Shown here piece after piece: positions 37,901-47,684 of a stretch of 64,000 nucleotides of DNA. Numbering within the stretch: the stretch's first letter is position 1; each line of letters starts with the position of its first letter. Location of the stretch: NCBI GenBank assembly GCA_024305745.1, contig JAHRBS010000007.1, positions 2,294,001 through 2,358,000 on the forward strand. Direction: 5' to 3'. Source of the DNA: Polyporus tsugae. Taxonomy: Eukaryota; Basidiomycota; Agaricomycetes; Polyporales; Polyporaceae. The position numbers and the translations under genes are program-made. Under the pieces are notes generated by a model, which saw nothing but the letters and a program-made list of their open reading frames with translations, was not told where the DNA came from and did no database searches.

Positions 37901-38223
37901 CGGAAGTGCTACAGGCGCCCGTCGGTGGCGATCGAGTCGCCGGCGGCACTGTGTGCAATTGCAATTTCCTGGTCTACCCACTCGTACCCATCACAGTGTC
38001 AGTAGGTCTAAGGGACACTCTGAATCTTTTAACGCTATGACACTAATTTTTCTAGTACACGACTATACACTTCGCTACGATCAACTAAACTCTCGCACAT
38101 GACACCTCACTTTTCTCCGGGTTAGTATGCTGGCTCCTTTGTTGCGCTCCGGCCTAAATTACGGGTTCATGAAGCGAGGCTTTGAAACAGAACCATCTCA
38201 GCCATGGCAATATATCTTCGTGA
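37901..38223. other. Intergenic PUS4-aldo-keto reductase
   Basis: 323 bases, upstream of PUS4 and downstream of the reductase gene. The PUS4 frame is open without an ATG to about 37981. Nothing else seen. Confidence 0.5.
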
Positions 38224-39339
38224 TCAATAATAACTACGTACGAATTGGCGGGACTGAAGTTTAGACCCGGCATCGCTGATCGCCTTGACCTCTTCGGAGG
38301 TGAGGTTGGGCAATGTCAGCGTGTCAAGGTACTCCAGCAAACGCGACTCCTTTGAGGTTGTTCTACAAAATCACGAAAGGGTGAGCAAGATATTGTTCAA
38401 GGCTGACAGAAGCTACAAACGTGATCTGAGGGATGCCCAAAGCCCGCAACCACAGCCCAAGAACCTGGCCAGGGGTCACCTCTTTCCCGATGTCCTTCTT
38501 GAGGCGTTCACGGACAGTGTCCAATACCGGATCGACTGGGCCCCCTTTCTCGCGGAAGATGGGGGACAGGCCGCCATACGACGCCGTCACAATGTTGTGC
38601 TTCCGATGGTACTCGATTACCGCAGTCGACTGGGCGTAGACGTATGGGTGATATTCGATCTAGTTTCACGACACCAAATCAATGTCGTTCGTTAGCATCC
38701 GCAAACCTCCTCTCCGAGTCTGCACGCCCCACTGCTCTGGCTCACCTGGTTCAGCACGGGGGGGATACGCACGCCTCCCGGCTCGTCAACGCCCATCGCC
38801 TCGAAATCTCGGATTCGGCAGTTCGACACTCCAATGCTCTTCGCCAGACCCTCATCCTTCAGGCTCTCAAACTGTTTCCAGATCTCCTTCAGTCCGCTCC
38901 CGAACTCCTGTGGCACATGGATGAGGAAAAGGTCGACGTAGTCCACCTGTAGCTTCTTGAGTGACTGGAGGAGGTTGTCCCGCACTGTCTGGCCCTCTGC
39001 AAGCTTGAATAGCTTCGTCGTCACGAAAAGCTTCTCGCGCGGGATCCCGGCGGCAGCGATCGCCTTTCCAAGCGAATCTTCATTTTGGTACATCTGTGCG
39101 CCGTCGAGGTGGACGAAGCCCTTGGTGATGGCGTTGCTGACGGACTTCTCAGCGTCCTTCGAGTAGAGAGCAGTACCCGTGCCAAAACCAAGCCAGGGAA
39201 TCTCCCTGCCGTCGTTGAGCTTTATGGTAAGCTGGGACATGGTGCGTGGTGCGGTCGAGGTCGCGGGATATCGTCGCAAGAGGGTGATTACGGCCACACT
39301 GGCGACGGCGACTGCTATATATACGCCTAAAGACTTCAT
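38224..39339 (-). CDS. Aldo-keto reductase, possible N-terminal membrane anchor
   Basis: NADPH-dependent carbonyl reductase of the AKR superfamily (GRE3/YPR1-like). The core has PWLGFGTGTALYSKDAEKSV and GFVHLDGAQMYQNEDSLGKA, then LFVTTKLFKLAEGQT, DLFLIHVPQEFGSGLKEIW, KSIGVSNCRIRDFEAMG, IEYHPYVYAQSTAVIEY and a C-terminal helix region ending LQSRQFVRSYY. The Asp, Tyr, Lys and His of the catalytic tetrad are all present. The first ATG (39339) gives a 20-residue hydrophobic helix (LGVYIAVAVASVAVITLL) that most AKRs lack; a second ATG at 39240 (MSQLTIKLNDGREIPW) gives a classic soluble start. Three exons; stop TGA at 38226-38224. Substrate unknown. Confidence 0.9.
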
Positions 39340-41216
39340 CCTAGAGCGGCCCGTGTGGAGATGATCAGTTGGATACTCCGAAGCGTCGAAAATGATACAA
39401 TTATGGCGAACCTTCGTGTGGACGTCGAAATGATGGCCTACTCTGGCGCAGTAGTCAGCAACAGCACATCGGTCATGCTCGTGCCGTCTGCCCTGCCGCC
39501 GGAGTGCCCCACGGCCAACGAGAAACTCAATTGATAACGCCGCATAGACCGGTTACGGCGGTCAGGTTGTGCACGAAGAGCATGCTCGATTGTGTCATGC
39601 ATGGGAATGGCGGCCAGCTCATGATAATAAAAGCCCCGAGCGCGGAGACTTGAGTCGGAATGCCTCCGTGCGGAGCAGAACCTGGAGCAGTACTGAAAAT
39701 TGGGTGCCAGTTTCATAATGAGCGGCGTTCGGCGAGCGTAAGAGGTTTCAGACATTCTAACTTACCGCACAATCAGAGCAAAGTGTAACTTCACGACTGG
39801 TGGTGGACACCAGCCTACACCAACGTTAACTCGAATTCGAAGTCTCGGCGCTCCGCGCGGCACTCCCTCCCATCAACCTCCCCTAAAGTGCCACGCAAGT
39901 ATATATTTTTGACGTCCCGCCCAACGAAACGGAACTTCTTTTAACAACTACACAGGCATCTGGGACCGTATACCACATGTTGGTTCGTTGTCCTCGAAGC
40001 CGACGTTCTTTCATCTCTCGATGCCTCAGAAAAAACCCACGGCTCACTCTTTGGCCGGTCATCCCAACTCATGGATTGGACGGTCACCTGGTGCTTCCGA
40101 CAAATTTCGCCCTTAGAATGTTGCCTGCCTGTGTCACTGTGCTTCCCTAGTTCTATCAATAAATCTGCTAATTTATACTTCGTGGCAACACCCCAGCAGC
40201 CTGGCAAGGCCTCAAGAAGTGTACTGGATCAGGTTCTTGGGGCAATCGTCAGCAGTTCGTTGGCCATATGCATGGACGATGTCTTCGCGTAGATCACCAT
40301 TATCCCTACTTAGTGTCTCTTTCCGACCTATGATTCTTGTCATCGGCCTACGCCCTTGGTGACCTCGTCCCATACGACTCCAGTATAAGAGTACCAGTGC
40401 TTACTGTTGAATGCGAATTCGAAGTTCACGCCGAGCTTTTGTAGGGTGAAAAGGGGTCTGTTCCTCAGGGTCCAACTCCGGGTCAATAGACACAGACAAG
40501 TGATCACGTACGGTCACGATGGCTGATGGCCCATATTCGCACTCCTGAACAGGGTTGTCCAGTGTGCAATATTAATGCCTGTGGTATATGTACGCGTGTT
40601 GCCTGCGTAGTTAAGTTAAGTCGACCAAAGTTTCGCAATTTCTGTGGTGGTCACAAGGGCATAAAAAGATAAGGGGTGAATGAAGATGACGGGGGGCTAG
40701 TTACATTTATGACCTCGCCATGTCCTCCTACTGAAAGTGGGTTGTCCTTTGTGCAGACCGCCTAGAGGTCCAAGGGCAGGACGGTATACTTGGAAGGACA
40801 CCGATCCAAGGAGGCTGTGCCGGTTGATCCGCGTCGCGTATACAGGGTCACGTGGGACGTTGAAAGCTTTGGTGGACGGATTTGGAAACACGTCTTGCGT
40901 TGGCCTGGTTGATATTCAACCTTTCTTTTGGCCAGGCGCGCTCGGGTGGTCTTTTGACAACGACCCGCTTCGCCCGTCGCTGTCATCCGGGTCTTTGGAT
41001 CAAAGGCGCTTTCCATCCACGCCTTCTTAAAAGCTCTGCCCGCCGAGTGCTTCTCCGACCACCCCCCATCTTCAACCTTAACCACCGCGTACGTCCCCCA
41101 CATACGTCCTTCTGCTCCTTCTTCATGGAGAGCACAACTAATCTCCACCCAATAGTCTTTTTCTGGCATCTCTATTTCTATCTATCGCTCATTTACGACC
41201 TCGATCTAACGCCACA
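39340..41216. other. Intergenic, 1.9 kb
   Basis: Longest gap after the metabolic block, between divergent genes. Frames up to 135 codons on both strands show no domains. It lacks terminal repeats or transposase remnants that I can see. Base composition varies, with AT-rich patches at 40050-40200 and 40550-40690. Confidence 0.4.
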
Positions 41217-42508
41217 ATGCTCGACCACCGGGGCTTCTCTGCCTACATCACCTCAAATGGACTTGAACTCGTCGAGTTCGAGCCACGTGTTAACGCGAAG
41301 ACCCACACCGTAACTTGTTGGATTGCTGGTCCCGTTGGACGGGTGAGAGGAACCGCTATTGCCACCATGTCCATCCTAACCACCCTCAACCACCACAGCC
41401 TTTCATCGTGCACTGGCGCGACCACGGTAGCAAGGTCGACAGCGCGAGCTGGATTTACGTTGATGGATTCAAAGTCTCCGGCCAATTCCTCTACGGACGT
41501 GGCGATGAGCTCCGACGCGGTGTCCGTGTCGCCTCCGAGGAAGAACGTCCCTTCATGTTCTCCTCCATCAACCCCAGTATGTACCGAGAACGGCTTCACT
41601 CTATCGCACAGCTCATCTCTTCTATAGTGGACCCTGCTGGAGCTCATGGCGGACGCCCGGTAGACAAGAACGTCGGTTCCATTGTCCTCGAGCTCAGGTT
41701 GATCAAGCGCGTCGGAGAGCGGGAGCCGAACCCTCTTCGTCCCCCGCCTAATGTAGTGCGTGGTAACCGTCATCCTGGGGAAGTGGCCATCAGGTATGTT
41801 TTTCTTAACTGCTCCTCTACACCATCCACATTTACATTTATTGCAAGGTATGGCGATGTTCGCCCTACTTCTATGCAACAGAGGACATTCAAGATCGAAC
41901 CGTTTGACCCCAAGGCGCCTGGTCCGTATGTTACCTTCATCTTCCGTTACCGGACCCAAGGTGAGTTTCTCTTGCACGGTTTCGTCAATTCCAACCCACC
42001 ACTTCCACAGATTGGCTCGCCTCGCAGGGTATCATAGGCGACGGCGAGGTTACTTCTCGTTTGCTTATCCTGCCGCACGTGGGTGAGTGTACCAAGGCTG
42101 ACCTTCCTCCTCCCGAGCCCGAGGAAGGTCAAGGCTCTCGATCCCCGGTAGCACCGCCAGCCACTACTCGCCGTGTTAGTCCCAAGAGTCGCGCTCAGGC
42201 TCCTACGCAAGCTACGTCTTCTGCTGTTTCTCAGCCTCCCACCCCGGGTCCCAGTGCCAGGCTGGAAGACCTCGGTTTCGGACATCGGCCCCAGGGTATG
42301 ACTGACATGAGCCGAGTAAGTAATGATCCTCTCCTCTGCGTGCGTTAGAAAACTCCGTTGTATTCACGGGATACAGGTGTCGTCCACGAGCTCCGCCCGC
42401 TCTTTCTCGGGCACTTGGGATCCTGCCGCTCCCTTCAACGAACCTTACGAAGAATGGAATGAATACCGCCCAGAAGATCTCAATGACGCTATCAACAACT
42501 ATTATTAA
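41217..42508 (+). CDS. DUF7918-type protein, function unknown
   Basis: Begins MLDHRGFSAYITSNGLELVE, continues VEFEPRVNAKTHTVTCWIAG, and after a 58-base intron gives PFIVHWRDHGSK and SASWIYVDGFKVSGQFLYG. Next are SIVLELRLIKRVGEREPN, AIRYGDVRPTSMQQRTFKIE and FIFRYRTQDWLASQGII. This beta-rich pattern is what I associate with the DUF7918 family, which is frequent and multi-copy in Agaricomycetes; the assignment is from memory of the family pattern, not a search. The C-terminal third is a Pro/Ser-rich disordered tail ending WNEYRPEDLNDAINNYY with TAA at 42506-42508. Six or so exons. No catalytic motif, signal peptide or membrane segment is visible. Confidence 0.75.
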
Positions 42509-43146
42509 TGCTCTCATCGCATTCCACGCAATCGCACGTCGCAGCATTCCACAAAACCATATCGCTTTGCGCTAGTATCCTTTTCTCGCTCTCATCGTCG
42601 TTTCTCTCGCTGTCGCTTTTTACGTTAGCATCGTGTCGTGCTCGTCTCCACTGCCGTGCAGTCTACAGTTCCAGCTTTCAATCCTGTTGCTTACGCTCGT
42701 GCTCTCATGCTATTTCTCTTCCGTTGTTATATACTTTTGTCCTACTCGTCCTCATCCCTGTCCTTGTCCAGTCATCGTTGCTCTTCTTACGAAACATAAC
42801 GAACTCCCAAACCCCCCGCTCCGTCTCCTCGTATCTGTCGATTATCTATCTACCTGCTTTGTCTTGCTTCGTTTGCAGCCACCCAAGTTGTCTCTATGCT
42901 CGTACAACGTGTTAGCTGTGTACGCTTTCTTTCTTCCGTTCTAAATCAAATGTCTATGTCCTATGTAAACAAATTTCGAGATCCAAGACCGCCCCTTCAA
43001 GTTTCAAGATGCAGTGCACATAACTTCCCGAGCCCTAACCCTAAATTCGTTCCACGTGCACTTTGGGTTACACCGGTCCGGGAGGTGCCATCTGAATGTG
43101 CAAACGAGGCCTGTCCAGTGTCCTGTCCAAGTTGTCCACGACATCC
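42509..43146. other. Intergenic DUF7918-CHMP7
   Basis: 640 bases, strongly pyrimidine-rich on the plus strand (42560-42900). Contains the telomere-like box listed next. Open frames are low-complexity products of the pyrimidine bias. Confidence 0.5.
43033..43044 (+). promoter_or_regulatory. Telomere-like box CCCTAACCCTAA
   Basis: Two perfect CCCTAA units 103-114 bases before the CHMP7 start. In other fungi TTAGGG-type sites in promoters are bound by Tbf1-like factors. Two units may also be chance. Confidence 0.35.
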
Positions 43147-44796
43147 ATGTCCTCTGTTCCCTCGTCGCAGCCTGCACTACCCACCTATGCATCCATAACG
43201 ACCTCACGTCTTAAGTCGCTTTACTCCGACTTCACGTACCAGAAGCATTCAAATCCGACTTCGTACGCGTCAAATGTCGAGTGGTGGCGGCACACCCTAG
43301 AGGCCGCCCAGTTGCGAGGATGGCTCTCGGAATCCCATAACCCCACCAACACCAGTGCTTCCTCAGACAGACTAGTTCTGCATGCGTACGGAGTTGCGTT
43401 TGCTGACAAGTTTCGGGTGGAGGGTGTGGGCAAGCCACTCAGTATCCCCACTGTAATAGTGAGTGCATGCGCTTCATGTGCCGAGCCAGTGTGGAGGATA
43501 CTCAAGGGATCTTGCTAGTGAAGTTTGAGCTCTGCGATTCTAAAGCCTTGATTCCGCTGTCCGAGTTCCTTGGTGCATCGCGCTCGATTTACGACCCTGG
43601 GTGGCTCCCTTACCGCATCGCGAGCGCTGTGGTCGGGAAGCCACTGTGGTGGGCCCTCGGGCAGCTTGGAGTGGTGGATAATCATGGGGCGGCGTTCGGG
43701 GACTCGGGCTCGACGGAAAGATGGAAGAAGATCTGCGGGGACTACGTGTCGGTCGGCCTGCTCGAGGGTGCAGCGGAGCGGATACTGGAGAGGCAGAGGC
43801 AGAAGAGCTCGGGGCATGTCGCGGACCAGCTGTACAATGTGGAGAGCTTCCGGACCGAGTTCGTGTTAGTGGCGTTTGAGGACGCGCCTCTATCTGGGCT
43901 CGACCTAAAGGTTGTGCTGAAGTTCCTCGAGCGGGACAAGGGTGCTATTGTTGTCCGAGGGGAGGTGCGTCCTTTGTGGTTGCGATTCTTTCACCGCACT
44001 GACAAGTCAAGCAGGCGATCAAGTTCGTGGACGAGGGCGCTGCTCAGATGTCCGAGGTCACGGCTGTGGATACCGGAATCCTTGCACTCAAGACTTCAGT
44101 CGAGAAGCTTCAGGCGCAGATCGACAACATCCAGCGCCGCATAGACGAGTGAGCATTCATCTAGGGCGCTTGATCGACATTTTTTCTAATTGTTTCCCAG
44201 TACGACACGACAGATCTCGGACGCACTGCGTCAGAAGCGCAAGGAGATCGCCATGACGCGGCTGCGCGCCCGAAAGCAGCTCGAAGAGGTTCTGAAGAAA
44301 CGTCTTAGTTCGCTGGAGCTCCTTCATTCCACCCTCATTCGTGTCGAGACGTCCGCTGGTGACATCGAGGTGCGTTTCTCTGTACTACTGGAGCGTGAGC
44401 TTTGCATCTGACTGCGTCCTCATGCAGATTATGAAGTCATACGAGTCTTCCACTGCGATCCTCCGCGCAATCCTCGCACACCCCCTTCTGCAACGCGAGA
44501 AGATCGACGAGACGATGGACGCGTTGGCAGCCGCGAACGCCGACGCGCGGGAGATGGATGACGCGATACAGATCGGCGTGGGCATGGCGCAGGCCGAGAC
44601 CAGTGTCGACGATTCGGAGCTCGAGGCCGAGCTGGCCGCCCTGGTCAGCGAGGTCGAGACAGAGAAGGCCAAGGCTCAGTGCGCGAGGCTGGAAGCCGAG
44701 GAGCTTACTACTCCCGCGCATCCGCCAGCCCCGAAGGAGCATGCGGAAGAGTTTGGGATCAAGCCGGACAGGGAGAAGGTCCCGGTGGCTGCATGA
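43147..44796 (+). CDS. CHMP7: CHMP7-like ESCRT-III protein (SNF7 family)
   Basis: ESCRT-III subunit that in other eukaryotes links membrane remodelling to nuclear-envelope sealing and endosomal sorting. The N-terminal half is the winged-helix-like, membrane-binding region (RLKSLYSDFTYQKHSNPTSY ... NVEWWRHTLEAAQLRGWLSE ... VGKPLWWALGQLGV). The C-terminal half is the SNF7 domain: AVDTGILALKTSVEKLQAQI, RQISDALRQKRKEIAMTRLR, ARKQLEEVLKKRLSSLELLH, ILRAILAHPLLQREKIDETM, then an acidic region (DDSELEAELAALVSEVETEK). The alternating basic then acidic helices are typical of the family. Stop TGA at 44794-44796. Start: ATG 43147 is preferred, but an in-frame ATG at 43096 would add 17 residues. Five or six exons. 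Converges with the next gene. Confidence 0.85.
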
Positions 44797-45015
44797 TTTA
44801 GACGGGCTGACGACATTTCATTCTCACGAACTTTTACGCGCATTGGACTGGTTTCGTTGCACTTGCCAAGTCATGCATGCATATGTTAATGTCACATCCG
44901 TGGAATACAGTCCGGCTTCTATGCTACAGGTCTTGTAGTCCGTGGCCGTAATTATAATCCAAAAGTCCAAACAAGTCTGTAGTGGTCCTGCCACAATGTC
45001 ACGCCCATAGAATCT

Positions 45016-47299
45016 TCAGATGGACCCGTCCTCCAAAGCCCCCTGGACACGACTCTTCCCCTCCCCTTCATACAGCCCATATATGCTGTACGTCGGACTC
45101 CTGTAGTCCTCGTACCCCTGCGGGTTCGCGTGTGCCATCGCCATCTGCGCGAGGCTCGGCAGCGGGGGCGGCGACGGCACGCGCGGCGGCCGGTCGTCCA
45201 TCTGCACGCCCGCGTTCACCGTTTTGCGCGGGACCGGCCGCGCCGACGCCTTCGCCGGGACACTGGCACCGGGCGCAACGACGCCCCGCGCGGACGGGAT
45301 CGACACCATGCTGTTGGTGAACTCGGCGAGCATCAGGTTCCCCAGCCGCGCGCTCGCCTCCATCCCTGGACTCATCGGAGCCTCGCTATGCGTGCGGGCG
45401 TGCGGGGCTCGGCTCGAGTGCGAGTTGTTGGCCGCCGCGGGCTTGCGGTCAGGCATGGGGTGAGCGTGCCAGTCCCTGTCCCTGTCCCTATCCCTATTCC
45501 TGTCGTCGCCGGCGAGTGTGATTGAGTCGTCGGGGTGGAGTGTAGTCACGGGGGAGGGCATGAACGAGTCGTGTGCGGGCTGGGAGGGTGTCGCGAGCCC
45601 GAGGGCCGACGTGAGCGCGCGGGTGTCGCGCTCGCGCCGCGCGTCGGACTTGAGCGCGGGCGAGAGCGGTGGTAGGTACTGAACCTCTTCGGACGGGGCG
45701 AGGAAGGAGGTGCGGTTGCCTGCCGTGCGCGGGAGCGTCGTGATACCGGCGACGGTCGAGGACGCGCGGAGGGCTGCGTTCGCGGTGCCTGGGGTGTACC
45801 CTTCCTGAATGCGGGCGCGGCCTAGGGGAGGGGCGAGAGGCAACTTGTGCAAGGCGGACTTGGCGGGCGCACGCGGTGGCTGGGTCGGGGAGGCGATCGC
45901 TTCGCCGTAGATGTCGAGGTACTCCGTCGCGGCGAGGCTGTGACGGAAACTCTGGCGGGCCTTGGCGGATACCCTATCCTTGGACGATTTGCGGGTCAGG
46001 ATGGGAGTCCCATCCCCGGTGAGAGGGGACGCGCCGCCGATGGCTATCCCGATCCCTGCATTAGACTGAGGAGACGTTGGGTAGATTGACAATGACATGG
46101 CGGAGACTCGGTGGGCTGCACGGGTGAGTGCGCTCTGCATCTGCTGTATTGGCTGGGCCTTGTTGGTGATATTGACTGGAAGTTGAACCTGCACAGGGGC
46201 CATGGACCTTTCAGAAACAAGCTTCGTTTCGGATATCGCCAGCGGTTCCTGAGAGGGCAGGTTCGGTATGGGACTCTTGGATGCTCCAGCCGCCAGAGTA
46301 TCAGAAGGTCGAGGTGTGTATTGAACCCAAGGGTAGATACCATTGCTGGGCGGTCTAGCAATCGAGGAGCCGCTGTCCTTGCCGCCAAAGAGAGACTCCT
46401 CGTCAACCTTTAGGTCCTGATCTGCAAATGGATCGTGGAAGATGGGCAGAGAGGGTGTTGGGCAAGTACGCCTGCGGGGTCGGTTGTACCACCTCCAGTA
46501 GACGAAGACACTGAGAAACATGAAGACGATACCAACAGCAACCAGGATGGCGACGATGATCTGTGTATGGTTGGGCCCCTTGTTTATGGCATTGTTGGGT
46601 TGGTTGGCACCGAGTGTACGAGAAGTGTCCTTGGGAATGACAGTCACAGAGGCGGTCGGCGTTGCTGAGCGAGAAGTGAGAGTGGCCAAGACAGAGAGAG
46701 GTAAGAGAGAAGGATAACCAGCACCGAGCGTATGAGCCGCAGGCGGGACGGTGAGCGGTGTCGGGGGATGTGCTGAGGGGATGATGGGCAGGAAGCCAGT
46801 GCGGACGACGGAAGGTTGGACAAAAGTGACGCCAGTGTCGGGGGCAGGTACAGGAACATCATGAGGATCAATTTCCACCACCTTTGGTGGCTTTTGCTTG
46901 GGTCTCAGTCTGGATTTGTGTTTGGCGGTGGCGGACGATGGCCGTGGGGAGGTGTTGGAAGGGTTCTTGTGCTCTAGGTTTTGGTTGCCGATCATACTAG
47001 TACTGGTCGCAGACCTCGGGTGCTGGGGTGTTTGGTGAGGCCGGCGCGTCGGGGGATGCGTCGTTGTTGTCGTTCGGCGAGAGAGCAAGAGAGGAGGGAG
47101 CTCCATGAGTAGTACTATAGGGGATGAACAGGAAAAGACAGTAGGGTAGGGATAACAAGAGGGACGCCAAGCTTGGTAGCCAGAGAGCGGGCCTTGTGGA
47201 CGGTGTCAGAGCCCCGCACTGCAGATGGCTGAGAGAGCGACGAGTCGGAGCGAGGACGCTGGTACTGAGCGGACTGCGACTGCGAGGCTTAAGTAACAT
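45016..47299 (-). CDS. Single-pass membrane protein with long disordered tail, unknown role
   Basis: I do not recognise a named family. Model: exon 1 is 47299-47004, the intron 47003-46910, exon 2 46909-45016, giving 729 residues. Exon 1 contains a hydrophobic stretch (WLPSLASLLLSLPYCLFLFI) that would act as signal peptide or anchor, then a Ser/Pro/Asn-rich segment. The exon join (EVCDQ to LRPKQKPPKV) keeps the frame. After a Thr/Ser/Pro-rich extracellular region there is a clear helix (IIVAILVAVGIVFMFLSVFV) with a YWRWYNRPRRR stop-transfer. The cytosolic part is about 500 residues, disordered, with PSLPIFHDPFADQ, an RD dipeptide run and a conserved-looking C-terminus (RLGNLMLAEFTNSMVSIPSA, SIYGLYEGEGKSR). 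Topology suggests a wall or stress sensor, as an inference only. Without the first exon the frame would open at 47106. Confidence 0.7.
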
Positions 47300-47684
47300 C
47301 CTTCGAAGCGCAGACAAGACCGTGACGCGACACGGGTCACATGGCACGTGATCGTGTTACGGCAACCCCCGAGTGGAATAGCCGGAGTCGCAAGCGCCAT
47401 CATCATGCCCAGGGTCCTCGACCGCGACCTCCATCGCCCCTCCGTCTCCTGCATCTTGGAGCTTCTTATTTCCCTGCATTGGCTGCGCTCCTATAGCTAG
47501 ATCTACGTTTCGTGCTCCTTCCTCTCCGTCGACCTCATCACCCCGGTTACTTACTTACCCGCCGTACATTTCCCCCAACGCTTTCACTGGCAACCGTGAC
47601 ATCCTTGTTCCTCGGCTACTCCCCGTGCGCCCCACGCGTCCGTCGCGCCGACGGTGACATATCTGGTCGTGACATTCATCTAAT
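47300..47684. promoter_or_regulatory. Divergent promoter region with MCB element
   Basis: 385 bases separating the membrane protein gene and the checkpoint adaptor. An exact ACGCGT box sits at 47634-47639, 46 bases before the adaptor's first ATG. No TATA box seen. Confidence 0.45.

Noticed and set aside
40815..40835. GCCGGTTGATCC, like the 5' end of small-subunit rRNA
   Set aside because: Only a dozen bases match and no further rRNA sequence follows.
41243..41977. 244-codon minus-strand frame opposite the DUF7918-type gene
   Set aside because: The plus-strand exons and introns explain this region; antisense product has no domain.
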